64,000 nucleotides of DNA, taken from Spelaeicoccus albus. Its GTDB lineage: Bacteria > Actinomycetota > Actinomycetes > Actinomycetales > Brevibacteriaceae. Where the stretch lies: contig NZ_JACBZP010000001.1 of the NCBI RefSeq assembly GCF_013409065.1, positions 3,358,518-3,422,517 on the forward strand. Reading direction: 5' to 3'. Position 1 is the stretch's first letter; every line of letters begins with the position of its first letter. Below are positions 8,782 through 17,816 of this stretch, piece by piece. The position numbers were made by a program, and so were the translations under genes. The notes beneath the pieces were generated by a model. It saw nothing but the letters and a program-made list of their open reading frames with translations. It had not been told where the DNA came from and did no database searches.

Positions 8782-9704
8782 GCGACGGTGTCGTCGAGGC
8801 CACTGGTGATCGACAAACGCGCTGATCTCCTCTCACGTCGCACTCGTCCTAGATATTCCTCGTCTGTTTCTTACGATCGCGCGGGCCCGGCGCCCCTCGG
8901 GTCGCTACAGCATGCGGCTTACAGCAGGTGTAGTCGAAATTGTTGGCGACCGTCGTCATTGGCTCGCGCACTTCCACGGACGTCAGTCCGCTGCGGTTGT
9001 CACCATAACGGCCACGTCATCGCTCAAATACCAATGGAGATTTTTGCGCCGTCAGTGCCACACAAAATGCACGCCTCCCATCGGCCACCTCGCGAGCATG
9101 TCGTCGCATTTCAGTTTCTTCGACTTGGTGCACTCGGCAACGTTCGACGTCCACGGAAAGAGCCCAAATGCCGCATTTTCAATTTCTGACCACTGGTAAC
9201 GTCCCTGGCCGACACCAACGCCGCTCGCCGGTGAGTGTCTCACGAAAGAACGCCATGGCATCCCGCGAACCTGTCGAAAATTCACTACCTTGCTCGTTCA
9301 GGTACCCCGCCGTCGCGGAAGCGCGAAGTCGCGCTTCGTCCGACATTCCCACACCAGCCCACGGTCTGAGCGGTTTTCGTTTGTCGTGGCGCGACACGAC
9401 AGCCAGACGGACCGCCGGCAATGTGAAAAGCGCTTGCGAGACTCACCTACCCGACGCATCGCAGGGAAGCAGCCATGCCACATTGGGCCCGTTCGCCATC
9501 CGATCTTGGGTCCGTTTGGCGAACCTTGTGCTCCACCTCTGAACCTCGAGGGAGTACTCGGCGCCACCGACACACACGTCCGATTGTGTTGGCTCGTGCT
9601 CAACTACGACCTCATATTTAAGAAGGTCGACAATGCGGGCGACTCGGAACTGCAACCACCAGTGTCCCGCAGACATTGCCCCGCCACCGCATTCCTCGCT
9701 CAGT
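8782..9704. other. No supportable gene
   Basis: Both strands carry short open frames (for example minus 9052-9285 and plus 8912-9199), but none has a ribosome site, recognisable motif or consistent codon bias. The segment looks like decayed sequence between two gene remnants. Confidence 0.5.
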
Positions 9705-9926
9705 GTGAACGCGGCTTTGCACGAGGCCGGGGCAACCAGCGAAGACGTCATCAAGACGCAAGTCCCGGTCGTTTCTACGCAGCAGAGCGACCTTGTCGCC
9801 GATTGGGAAGTAGTGCGAGATGCCTTCGGCGCCCATGGCTTGCCTAGCACTCTGGTCGAAGTGACGGTCCTCGGATATGCCCACCGACTGGTAGAGGTTG
9901 AAGCCATTGCTGCAGTTGCGGATTAG
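9705..9926 (+). pseudogene. 3' fragment of a RidA (YjgF/UK114) family gene
   Basis: About 73 codons match the C-terminal half of RidA enamine/imine deaminases: VNAALHEAGATSEDVIKT, then DWEVVRDAFG, then LPSTLVEVTVLGY and LVEVEAIA. The family N-terminus, including the strand before the usual QTRQ-like helix, is not present in any frame immediately upstream. The fragment therefore cannot give a complete trimeric enzyme. It marks an old insertion or deletion breakpoint near 9700. Confidence 0.65.
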
Positions 9927-10062
9927 CTCGTCTCAGTAACCAATCCGCTAAAGGACGATAGGTGGAGAGGTTGCCTCGCAGCGCGGCCTGCGGTGGCCGT
10001 GCGGGCCGGAAGGGGCGTGACCAAAGCCATGATGCTCAAGATATGGGTACGAGAGCGTCACT

Positions 10063-10629
10063 TCAGATTAGCTGCAGGTGGACGGCAAGGCGAACGATGT
10101 CAGCGTGCATTGGATCACTACCCGCCGAGAGTACTTCGATGGCTTTTTCGACGGAGACGTGCGAGACCTTGGTAATTTGTTCGCCGTCGACCGGGCACGT
10201 CGGCTGACCAACAACTTCGGTCGGCAGCACCGCGAATGTCCACCATGCCACAGGGTGCGGCACATGCGGCATGTAGGGCTCCAATCGTCGGCTCGTCGCA
10301 ATATGACTGAAGAACAACCGGCACATGGCACCCGGCTCGGGTCGGCATCCTGCTTCTTCCAGCAGTTCTCTGGTCAACGCCTGATTGATACTCTCGCCGA
10401 GTTCCAATCGCCCACCGGGCAGAAACCGCCACCCATCCTCGGACTCGCAGACGGTGACTCTCCCGGGTGTCGGACACGCCACTGCGTGTACGCGGTGTAC
10501 CAGCTGTGGTGGTGGTTCCTGCAACGTGCCCCGTATGTCCGCGTCTGCGTAGTCGACGTAGGCCGGTTCGAACAGGCGCGGGAGGGCCGCAGGATAATCC
10601 TTAAGGTAAGCGTCCCCGTTTGATCCCAT
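10063..10629 (-). CDS. NUDIX hydrolase
   Basis: A protein of about 188 residues with a complete Nudix box, GGRLELGESINQALTRELLEEAG (GX5EX7REUXEEXGU), the Mg2+-binding catalytic helix of nucleoside-diphosphate-X hydrolases. The region after the box (PHPVAWWTFAVLP) resembles the domain's C-terminal strands. The start is uncertain: ATG at 10629 is chosen, while an in-frame start at 10683 would add 18 residues. Its substrate cannot be inferred. A terminator-like hairpin lies just upstream (10702-10738), so it probably has its own promoter. Confidence 0.82.
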   Translation of the reverse strand: MGSNGDAYLKDYPAALPRLFEPAYVDYADADIRGTLQEPPPQLVHRVHAVACPTPGRVTVCESEDGWRFLPGGRLELGESINQALTRELLEEAGCRPEPGAMCRLFFSHIATSRRLEPYMPHVPHPVAWWTFAVLPTEVVGQPTCPVDGEQITKVSHVSVEKAIEVLSAGSDPMHADIVRLAVHLQLI

Positions 10630-10701
10630 AATCCGATCATCGCACGGCGCCGTGCGATGATCCTCGCTGTGAAGTGTCCTCACAAGACGAACGCCTCCGC
10701 G

Positions 10702-10738
10702 AAAAAGAGAAAAACACGGGGCTCGGCCGGAGCCGGGC
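10702..10738 (-). terminator. Rho-independent-like terminator, minus direction
   Basis: Read on the minus strand, a GC-rich hairpin (GGCTC-CGGCC-GAGCC core at 10718-10738) is followed within a few bases by a T-rich run (TTTTTCTCTTTTT). It sits 22 bp after the stop of the minus-strand remnant ending at 10760, suggesting that remnant was once a genuine gene end. Confidence 0.5.
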
Positions 10739-10759
10739 TGGCTTCTTGCGACGCGTAGT

Positions 10760-10972
10760 TTACGCAGCCGCCTTATCGGCAGTCGGCTTCCACCGTTTCA
10801 TCGTCGTGAACAAGTCAGCAGACGCGTCGATAGTGCGCTGGTGAATGTGATTCTCGGCTCCGTCCAGCGCGTTGTTGAGAAATCGACTTGCAATACGATC
10901 GTCTGGACGAAGTGCGCCGGGCCTACGCCAACGGCGGGTTGATCGAACCGGGCGGCTTGTCGGCAGAAGCAA
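10760..10972 (-). pseudogene. Remnant of an unidentified gene (3' end)
   Basis: The last 50 codons look protein-like (DDRIASRFLNNALDG, then a basic C-terminus rich in Lys and Ala) and end 22 bp before a terminator-like hairpin on the same strand. The upstream part is arginine-rich and out of character, suggesting a frame break near 10920. No family recognised. Confidence 0.3.
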
Positions 10973-11370
10973 ATAACAAGATCGTTAAAGACTCTCCGCT
11001 GCCATTCCCGACAGCTCACCAAGTGCGGGTAAACAAAGAGCGTCGACTCATCGCAGATGCCCAGCGCTTGAACCTTCCGGCCTTCCGAAGTCCGTACAGG
11101 AACTCAACGAAGCTACAAACGAGATCGACGAGCTCGAATTCCGTGTCACCGACGTTTCGAGGATCGTCAAGGAAGAAAATAGCTCACATCCAAGGCATCA
11201 TGGTGCGCACAGAAAATCGATTCCGGTCCGATCGCGGATGCTCTCACTGTCGCCCTGAGCGCCCCTCACACTCAGATATGGGTACTATCTGGACTTTCTG
11301 CACAGGCTTCCTTGGGCAGTACATTAAAGACCCGACTCATCTGACCCAGCCATTCTTATTCACTTTATAT
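10973..11370. other. Gene-poor segment with a plus-strand coding relic
   Basis: No complete gene is visible. A plus-strand frame open from 11094 to 11258 encodes a helical, charged stretch (VQELNEATNEIDELEFRVTD and onward) that resembles real protein. The frame before it is shifted relative to the likely continuation, so it is probably a broken gene of unknown type. Confidence 0.35.
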
Positions 11371-11396
11371 ACTATTAATCGATTCTATTGCACAAT
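11371..11396. promoter_or_regulatory. Candidate promoter and operator of gntR
   Basis: A TATACT -10-like hexamer lies at 11368-11373. Next come TTAATCGA (11375-11382), the decamer AATCGATTCT (11377-11386) and the inverted repeat ATTG-CA-CAAT (11387-11396). The decamer, TTAATCGA and an ATTG-n-CAAT repeat recur upstream of the oxidoreductase at 12242-12275, suggesting a GntR autoregulatory site. Confidence 0.45.
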
Positions 11397-11411
11397 GTTA
11401 AACTATCGAAC

Positions 11412-12116
11412 ATGTCAAAGCGTGGAAGTTCCGCAACGAAGACACAGGCAGTCTTCGACCGCCTGCATTCGGATATCACGTCTGGACGCCTGACTTCGGG
11501 CGAACGACTCAGTCCGGAAGGGTTGAAAGCCGGCCTTGGCGTCAGTGTCAGCGTCATTCGCGAAGCACTCACGCAACTCGTCGCGCAGGGTCTCGTCCAG
11601 ATTGAGCACAACCGCGGGTTTCACGTCAAGCAATTGTCGATTCGAGACCTCGTCGACCTTATGTATGTCCGAAAGATCAATGAATGCGCCGCATTGCGGC
11701 TTGCCGTCGAGCGTCATGACCTCGCATGGGAATCGACAGTTCTCGCAGCTCACCACGTGATGGCCGGTCTATCAATGTACTCCCCAGACGACCCAGCCCA
11801 CCGCAACGACGAGTGGGCACGCGCACACACCATCTACCATCAAAAGCTCTTTGAAGGCTGCGGCAACGACACGCTCATTGACATTTGCCGCAACCTCTCT
11901 GAAGCGGCAGAACTATATCGAGGCTGGACTACTCAAGACGCCCCGGACTCAGAGACTGAGGTTGCCGCCAACCACAAACAGCTCTTGGATGCCGTACTGG
12001 CGCGCGACGCCGACAAGACAGTCGCGCTCCATACTTCCCATCTACAACGCACAATTGACATTCTTCTCAGTCGAACCGAGAAGATCGGCGACATCGACAC
12101 GACCATTTCGAAATAG
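11412..12116 (+). CDS. GntR-family regulator (FadR/FCD subfamily)
   Basis: A 234-residue regulator with an N-terminal winged helix (about residues 10-75; LSPEGLKAGLGVSVSVIREAL is the recognition region, RGFHVKQLS the wing) and a C-terminal all-helical FCD ligand domain. The FCD domain carries the expected metal/ligand histidines (YHQKLFEGCGN around 145-155; the NHKQLLDA and HLQRT helices near the end). Start chosen at ATG 11412; an in-frame TTG at 11388 lies inside the putative operator. It heads the amino-acid oxidase/ABC importer cluster and is its likely regulator, in response to an acid or amino acid substrate. Confidence 0.9.
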   Translation: MSKRGSSATKTQAVFDRLHSDITSGRLTSGERLSPEGLKAGLGVSVSVIREALTQLVAQGLVQIEHNRGFHVKQLSIRDLVDLMYVRKINECAALRLAVERHDLAWESTVLAAHHVMAGLSMYSPDDPAHRNDEWARAHTIYHQKLFEGCGNDTLIDICRNLSEAAELYRGWTTQDAPDSETEVAANHKQLLDAVLARDADKTVALHTSHLQRTIDILLSRTEKIGDIDTTISK

Positions 12117-12241
12117 CTCGGCTACTGGCATCCCACGTCGGACGCCCTACCCCGCCACCCGAGGAACGAACGCCTCGCGGCGCGAATACCCTACTGCCTT
12201 TCACTGGATCGTACACCCATCCCGTGACCACACTAGATCGA

Positions 12242-12275
12242 ATTGTTAATCGACTAACTATTGACAATCGATTCT
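12242..12275. promoter_or_regulatory. Candidate GntR operator upstream of the oxidoreductase operon
   Basis: Contains TTAATCGA (12246-12253), ATTG-A-CAAT (12260-12268) and the decamer AATCGATTCT (12266-12275), all also found in front of gntR. It lies about 110 bp before the first structural gene, in a 271-bp intergenic region where no gene is visible. Confidence 0.45.
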
Positions 12276-12387
12276 CAGTCGCAGAAACTGGCCACAAGCC
12301 TGGGTGGCATATATCACATAGGACTCAACGCCGATTGTCACGCAGAAGTATCGGCGCCTTCGAGCTCGACGGAGAGGGACACAGTCA

Positions 12388-13494
12388 ATGGCGAGCAGAA
12401 GAGTCACGGTCATCGGAGCCGGCGTTGTAGGGGCGTCGATCGCCTATCGGCTCGCGCAAACGTCAAGTGTCGAACTTCAGGTGATCGATACGTCAACGCC
12501 AGGTGGAGGAACCAGTGCTGCGAGTATGGCTTGGCTGAATGCCAGTAGTAAGCGCCCGAAGGATTATTTCGACCTCAATTTTGCCGGTGTCCGTGAGTAT
12601 TATCGACTCAAGTCCGAGCTTGCTGCCGATTGGCTCCACCTCACCGGAACACTTGCACAGGCCGCGTGCACCCCGAACCTTGAAGACCGTGCGGCAGAGC
12701 TTGAAGCGTGGGGCTACGGGGTGGAACGAACGAACGCGGCAACCGCGTTCGGTCAGCATCTCCCCCAGGCCACAATTGTCGATCCGGACGAGTTCGTCGC
12801 CCATTATCCGGATGAGGGATGGATCGACACCAATGGCGCCACTCAAGAACTCATCGGCGCCGCAGCCGCATGCGGGGCCGAATACCAACAAGGCTGCGCC
12901 GTCACGCGGATCGATGCCGAAGGATCCGCCTATCGACTCACACTGGCAGACGGAACTACCTTCCTCACCGACGTCGTCGTCAATGCAGCCGGCCCAAAGG
13001 CCGACCGAATCGCGGCGCTCGTGGGCCGGCACCTTCCTCTGGCCCCGACCAAGGGTATGACTATCAAGTTCTTTGCTCCGGATCTCGATATCGACAAGAT
13101 CGTCTTGTCCGACCAGGTGGAAATCCGTCCGGACGTCAACGGTTGCGTACGTACTCATTCCGATGCCGTGGACGGCATGATGGCTCAGGGGGCCGCCACT
13201 GATCGGACAGAGATCGTTGAGGTCATGCGCACTAAAGCTGCCAACTTCCTCCCAGCCCTCGAGTCCGCGCCAATAGCCGGCGTTTACATGGGAGTGCGCC
13301 CGATCCCCGAAGACCAGTTCTCGTGCGTCGGCGCCGTCGACGGCATCGACAACTATTTCGAAGCCGTTACGCACAGCGGCGTGACGATGGGGCCACTCAT
13401 CGGTCGGCTCATCACCGAGTACGTCGTCGACGGCACGCGAAACGACCTCCTCACGAGCCGCTTCGACCCGAATCGCTTCAACGAATTGTCCTAG
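12388..13494 (+). CDS. FAD-dependent oxidoreductase (D-amino acid oxidase/DadA-like)
   Basis: A 368-residue DAO-family flavoenzyme. The Rossmann motif VIGAGVVGASIAYRL (about residues 7-21) binds the ADP part of FAD, and VVNAAGPKADRIAALV (about 192-207) is the conserved second FAD segment. The C-terminal GVRPIPEDQ...AVTHSGVTMGPLIGRL is the family's closing FAD-binding stretch. Such enzymes oxidise amines or N-substituted amino acids to imines. It is first in an operon with a polar amino acid ABC importer and a second DAO enzyme, so its substrate is probably the imported compound. GGAGAGGG precedes the ATG. Confidence 0.87.
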   Translation: MASRRVTVIGAGVVGASIAYRLAQTSSVELQVIDTSTPGGGTSAASMAWLNASSKRPKDYFDLNFAGVREYYRLKSELAADWLHLTGTLAQAACTPNLEDRAAELEAWGYGVERTNAATAFGQHLPQATIVDPDEFVAHYPDEGWIDTNGATQELIGAAAACGAEYQQGCAVTRIDAEGSAYRLTLADGTTFLTDVVVNAAGPKADRIAALVGRHLPLAPTKGMTIKFFAPDLDIDKIVLSDQVEIRPDVNGCVRTHSDAVDGMMAQGAATDRTEIVEVMRTKAANFLPALESAPIAGVYMGVRPIPEDQFSCVGAVDGIDNYFEAVTHSGVTMGPLIGRLITEYVVDGTRNDLLTSRFDPNRFNELS

Positions 13495-13528
13495 CCCACA
13501 ACTAGTCACTTGTTCAAAGGAGCACGAG

Positions 13529-14479
13529 ATGAATAACAAGCGCACTTTAATCACTAGCGTCGTCGCGGTACTCGCATTGTCGGTGGCCGCATGTTCGAAC
13601 CAGGATTCAGAGGGCCCATCCAACCAAAAACCGTCGTCGACCACAGAATCAGGAGGGTCAAGCAACTCCATAATTTCGAAAATCAAGACCGACAAGTCGC
13701 TACATAACAAGCTCCCCAGCAAAATAGCTAGCTCCGGAGTCATCAACGTTGGTGCGGACCCAGGATCGCCGCCCGACGAGTACAAAGACGAAAACGGAAA
13801 TTTCGCTGGATGGGAAGTCGATTTGGCCAAGGCTGTCGGCAAAACGATGGGTGTCAAAATCAAGTTCACACCATTGCAATTCGACTCCCTGATCCCGTCG
13901 TTGCAATCGAAACGCATCAATATGGCAATCGGACAAATGGGTGTTACGGAGCAGCGTGAAACAATAATTGACCAGGTCGCCTGGCTCGCCGGAAATGAAC
14001 TCTTCGCAGCCCGCACCGATTCTTCGCTGAAGAACATCACCAAACTCACCCAGCTTTGTGGCATAAACGTAGCCACGACCCGCGGCTCACGCGAACAAGA
14101 GTTCGCAAAAGATGTCAAGGATAAGAAGAAGTGTGAAAAACTGAATAAGGAACCGATCAATCTGCACGTCTTCAACGGAGCGGACCAGGCCGCCCATAGC
14201 GTGACGAACGGCAGAACCGATGTGTTTTGGTTAGGGTCGACCGCCGTCAGTTACTTTGTCAAACAATCGAACGGTAAAGCGAAAATAGTTGGTCACTACA
14301 CAGACAAGGCATACATCGGCCCAGGGTTCAGCAAAAACAGCAAGCTATCACCACTGGTCAAGCAAGCGATTCAAAAACTCATCGACGGCGGATCATATGC
14401 GCTCCTTCTGAAGAACTGGGGGTTGAAAGACTCCGCTATAGCGAACGCGCAATTGAATCCGACCGGTACACCGAAGTAG
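13529..14479 (+). CDS. ABC transporter substrate-binding lipoprotein, polar amino acid family
   Basis: A 316-residue family-3 solute-binding protein. A basic N-terminus and hydrophobic helix end in the lipobox LSVAAC (Cys at about residue 22), so it is anchored outside the membrane as a lipoprotein. A Ser-rich linker follows, then the binding domain: GVINVGADPGSPP and GNFAGWEVDLAKAVGKTMG, the standard start of glutamine/arginine/opine-binding proteins. AAAGGAG lies 6 nt before the ATG. It is followed by permease and ATPase genes, giving a complete importer. Confidence 0.92.
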   Translation: MNNKRTLITSVVAVLALSVAACSNQDSEGPSNQKPSSTTESGGSSNSIISKIKTDKSLHNKLPSKIASSGVINVGADPGSPPDEYKDENGNFAGWEVDLAKAVGKTMGVKIKFTPLQFDSLIPSLQSKRINMAIGQMGVTEQRETIIDQVAWLAGNELFAARTDSSLKNITKLTQLCGINVATTRGSREQEFAKDVKDKKKCEKLNKEPINLHVFNGADQAAHSVTNGRTDVFWLGSTAVSYFVKQSNGKAKIVGHYTDKAYIGPGFSKNSKLSPLVKQAIQKLIDGGSYALLLKNWGLKDSAIANAQLNPTGTPK

Positions 14480-14494
14480 TAAGGCGCTATTAAT

Positions 14495-15373
14495 ATGAAT
14501 GACCGCGCCGACAATGTGACAGCAGCGGCAACTTCAGACGAGGGAGGTCAATTGACCCCCGGCCTGGTCCCGGTCAAACGAAAGCATCCAGGGCAGTGGG
14601 CAGCAACGCTAGTCGCTACAGTTCTAATAATACTGATCGCGATAAGCGTATCCACTAATCCGGGATTTGAATGGCCGGTGGTTGGGCAATACCTCTTTGA
14701 CGTTCGTATCCTCGAGGGATTGCTGAAAACTCTGGAACTTACGGTCATTGCCATGGCCATTGGACTAGTCCTGGGCACCCTACTCGCACTAATGAGATTA
14801 AGCAACAACAGGTTGCTTAATGTCTTAAGCTGGTTATACATATGGTTTTTTCGAAGTATCCCGCCTCTCGTGCAACTCATCTTCTGGTACAACTTCGCCG
14901 CTCTATATCAAACTCTAAAAATTGGCATACCGTTCGGACCGTCTTTACTCGAGGCTAACACGAACAGCATCATCAGCCCTTTTACCGCGGCCATATTAGG
15001 GCTGGGCCTCGCACAGGCTGCGTATACCGCTGAAGTGATCCGCGGCGGCATTCTCTCCGTCCCACGCGGCCAGTTTTTGGCAGCGCGCGCGGTCGGTATG
15101 CCGGGTGCCTTAATTATGCGAAGAATTATTTTGCCTCAATCGATGAAAGTTATCATTCCACCGATTGGCAATGAGGTCATTTCTATGATCAAGAACACGT
15201 CTCTTGTGAGCGTTATTTCATTCGCTGAATTGCTGTATTCAGCGCAGTTGATATATTCGCGCACCTACCAGACGATTCCACTGCTTATAGTCGCATGTAT
15301 CTGGTATTTGGTTGTTGTATCTTTATTCACATTAGGCCAGTCATTTGTCGAACGAAAATATCGCGAAAGGTAG
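14495..15373 (+). CDS. Amino acid ABC transporter permease (HisM/GlnP type)
   Basis: A 292-residue inner-membrane permease of the polar amino acid class. One transmembrane helix near residues 28-48 is followed by the conserved GLLKTLELTVIAMAIGLVLG start of the permease domain. The EAA loop is seen as EVIRGGILSVPRGQFLAARAVG (about 182-203), where the ATPase docks. It starts 15 bp after the lipoprotein gene. Base composition is clearly more AT-rich than the core genes to the right, consistent with acquisition by transfer. Confidence 0.92.
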   Translation: MNDRADNVTAAATSDEGGQLTPGLVPVKRKHPGQWAATLVATVLIILIAISVSTNPGFEWPVVGQYLFDVRILEGLLKTLELTVIAMAIGLVLGTLLALMRLSNNRLLNVLSWLYIWFFRSIPPLVQLIFWYNFAALYQTLKIGIPFGPSLLEANTNSIISPFTAAILGLGLAQAAYTAEVIRGGILSVPRGQFLAARAVGMPGALIMRRIILPQSMKVIIPPIGNEVISMIKNTSLVSVISFAELLYSAQLIYSRTYQTIPLLIVACIWYLVVVSLFTLGQSFVERKYRER

Positions 15374-15382
15374 GATGACGGT

Positions 15383-16147
15383 ATGACTTCAAGGTTAGTT
15401 GACGTAAAGCACGTTACAAAACTGTTCGCTGATGAATACGCCGTTCGCGATGTAAGTTTGCACGTTGACAGTGGCGAGGTCTTATGCATTATCGGGCCAT
15501 CGGGTTCCGGTAAAAGTACCTTACTTAATTGTATAAATTGTTTAGTGAGACCAGATTCCGGTTCCATCTCGGTGGACGGTGAACTAATCGGTATTGAATA
15601 TCGTAATGGCACTCCTTACGAAATGACGGAGCGTTCCATATGTTTCCAGCGTCGGAAAATGGGAATGGTATTTCAACAATTCAACCTATTTCCACATATG
15701 ACGGTTATGCAAAACCTCTGCGAGGGCCCGATTCGCGTCCTTCACGAAGGCCGTGCCGAAGCACAGTCGCGCGCCGCCAGTCTACTCGGGCAGGTTGGCC
15801 TAGGCGACAAAGCTGACTCTTACCCGTCCGAGTTGTCGGGCGGACAACAGCAGCGTGTCGCTATCGCCCGTGCCCTCAATATGCAGCCAGATCTGATGCT
15901 CTTCGATGAACCGACGTCGGCGCTCGACCCTGAATTGGTAGGCGAAGTCCTGTACGCGATGAAGGAACTCGCGCGAACTGGCATGACCATGGTCGTCGTC
16001 ACCCATGAAATGGGATTTGCGCGTGAAGTTGCCGACAACGTCGTGTTTATGGCCGAGGGGCGTGTCATCGAAGAAGGTTCGCCCGCGCGCGTTTTAGATA
16101 CTCCTTCTAATCCAAGAACAAAGGATTTTTTATCAAAAGTTCTGTAG
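15383..16147 (+). CDS. Amino acid ABC transporter ATP-binding protein (GlnQ type)
   Basis: A 254-residue ABC ATPase with all motifs: Walker [10 protein letters not shown] (about residues 37-45), Q-loop [12 protein letters not shown], signature LSGGQQQR, Walker [15 protein letters not shown] and the H-loop VVTHEMGFA. It energises the neighbouring permease and completes the binding protein-permease-ATPase set. It begins 9 bp after the permease stop. Confidence 0.95.
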   Translation: MTSRLVDVKHVTKLFADEYAVRDVSLHVDSGEVLCIIGPSGSGKSTLLNCINCLVRPDSGSISVDGELIGIEYRNGTPYEMTERSICFQRRKMGMVFQQFNLFPHMTVMQNLCEGPIRVLHEGRAEAQSRAASLLGQVGLGDKADSYPSELSGGQQQRVAIARALNMQPDLMLFDEPTSALDPELVGEVLYAMKELARTGMTMVVVTHEMGFAREVADNVVFMAEGRVIEEGSPARVLDTPSNPRTKDFLSKVL

Positions 16148-16177
16148 CACAATCACACCCCCGAGTTAGGAATGAAC

Positions 16178-17323
16178 ATGCAGTCTAGTTATGACATCGT
16201 GATCGTTGGTGGCGGCATATACGGGACATCTCTCGCCTATGCATTATCCAAAGAAGATTGCTCAATCGGCCTCTTCGAGTCTGATAATTTTGCGGCAGGA
16301 GCATCCGGTGGGCCAGGTGAGCGCGGCGTGCGGGCATCGGGGCGCGATTTGCGCGAGCTCCCTATCGCAGCCAGAGCACGCGAGCTTTGGAAGGCTTACG
16401 AGGAAACCTTTACCGCGGGCGTTGGGTATCGTCGAACCGGTGGACTCGCGGTGTTCGACACGCCTCCCGCTGGTTCGCTCGATGAATTGAAAGGACTCGC
16501 ACGTCAACGTGCGACAGCCCAGACGCGATTGGGCGTCAACACAACATATCTGGAAGGCGATCGACTTTTTGAACTAGAGCCGGAATTGTCACCGTCCGTC
16601 GTTGGAGCGCTTTACTGCCCCGAAGACGGCACGGCAAATCATACGTACGCGACCCAGCAGTTCGGGAGCCGAGCGAGTGAAGCCGGAGTCGATGTCGTCA
16701 CAGGTACTTCCGTTGCCACAGTAAATTACTCAGAAGGTCGTGCTAAATCTATCGATTTGGACTCGGGTGAAAGCGTTGGAGTTAATCAATCCTTGGTGCT
16801 TCTGTGCAATACTTCCGTCCCCGAGCTATTGCCCCCCGGTCAAGGACAAGATTTGCCGCTCTGGTCCATTTACCCGCAGATGGTTTATGTTCGTGACAAT
16901 CGAGACAAGGTGATCAATCAACTTATTTCGCACCTCGGACGAAAGTTGTCAATGAAACAGCTGCCCGACGGTACGTTCATGTTGTCCGGCGGTCTGGGCA
17001 TCGACAACGATTCATTGGGCGCGCACGGCAGTTTAAAGGCGATGACATACAATGTTCAAGACGCCGTCGCAACTTTCCCGTTCCTCTCTGATGCGGTCTT
17101 TGACAAGGTCAACCACGAGCGTAGGGATACTGTCTGCGTAGATGGGATCCCGATTATTGATCAGCCTACCGGTATCGTGAACACTTACTTCGGCGTCGGT
17201 TGGAGCGGGCACGGGTTCGCTATCTCACTCGGGTTCACGGAATTAATCGCCTCATGGCTCAAAACCGGTGATAAGCCGAATATGCTTTCCCCGTTTTCGA
17301 TTGCCAGATTTTCATCCCAGTAA
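16178..17323 (+). CDS. FAD-dependent oxidoreductase (second DAO-family enzyme)
   Basis: A 381-residue DAO flavoenzyme with IVIVGGGIYGTSLAYAL (about residues 7-23), a substrate-domain middle, and the C-terminal FAD segment NTYFGVGWSGHGFAISLGF. It differs clearly from the oxidoreductase at 12388, so it is not a recent duplicate. The second ATG (16178) has AGGA 6 nt upstream and is preferred over the ATG at 16172. Two oxidases on one importer operon suggest stepwise oxidation of an N-substituted amino acid (opine, sarcosine or betaine-like); this is inference. Confidence 0.85.
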   Translation: MQSSYDIVIVGGGIYGTSLAYALSKEDCSIGLFESDNFAAGASGGPGERGVRASGRDLRELPIAARARELWKAYEETFTAGVGYRRTGGLAVFDTPPAGSLDELKGLARQRATAQTRLGVNTTYLEGDRLFELEPELSPSVVGALYCPEDGTANHTYATQQFGSRASEAGVDVVTGTSVATVNYSEGRAKSIDLDSGESVGVNQSLVLLCNTSVPELLPPGQGQDLPLWSIYPQMVYVRDNRDKVINQLISHLGRKLSMKQLPDGTFMLSGGLGIDNDSLGAHGSLKAMTYNVQDAVATFPFLSDAVFDKVNHERRDTVCVDGIPIIDQPTGIVNTYFGVGWSGHGFAISLGFTELIASWLKTGDKPNMLSPFSIARFSSQ

Positions 17324-17411
17324 TTTGGCACGAATCACGTTCGCCTTGATCGCTTTTTGGGACACGTCGCCGGCCCGCCATCCTGGCCGGCGATACGTCT
17401 CGATTCGCCCA

Positions 17412-17816
17412 AACGGAGCCTTCGACGGGATGAAGTTCAGCCCGGTGGTCGCGACCGATGTTGAACACGATACGCCGATTGCGACTGACGAAATCTTCGG
17501 TCCCATCGTCGCGGTGCTTGACGTCCCGAATACGATGCCGTTCTCGATGCACTCAACAACTCCCGCTATGGACTCACCGCAGGAATCTGCACCGAAAGCC
17601 TCGCACACTCAATTGACTTCGCGACACGCGTCCAAGCAGGGGTCGTGAAGGTCAATCGCGCGAGTTCCCGGCCTCGACCTGCACGTGCCGGTCGGCGGAA
17701 TCAAGGACTCGTCGTCGAACACCATCCGTGAATGGGTCAGAGTGCTGACGGCATCCACCAATTTCCGCACACTCAGTCCGAGTCCTCTTACTTTATGGTC
17801 GCTTCAAGGGGGCTGA
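17412..17816 (+). pseudogene. C-terminal fragment of an aldehyde dehydrogenase, two frameshifts
   Basis: Three reading-frame segments join into an ALDH C-terminus: DGMKFSPVVATDVEHDTPIA plus TDEIFGPIVAVLDVP, then EYDAVLDALNNSRYGLTAGI through VQAGVVKVN, then GLDLHVPVGGIKDSSSNTIR. The first break (near 17530) looks like loss of one base and the second (near 17670) like gain of one. The KVN...GLDLHVP.GG.KDSS pattern fits 2,5-dioxovalerate (alpha-ketoglutaric semialdehyde) dehydrogenases. The N-terminal three quarters, with the catalytic cysteine, are missing. It directly follows the second oxidase and may once have handled an aldehyde produced in that pathway. Confidence 0.8.

Noticed and set aside
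8912-9285. Overlapping small frames on both strands
   Set aside because: Neither strand has a ribosome site, motif or consistent codon bias; I could not choose one as a gene.
12493-14175. 560-codon open frame on the minus strand opposite the oxidase and binding-protein genes
   Set aside because: It is antisense to two well-supported genes, has no domain and no ribosome site; long antisense frames are expected opposite biased codons.
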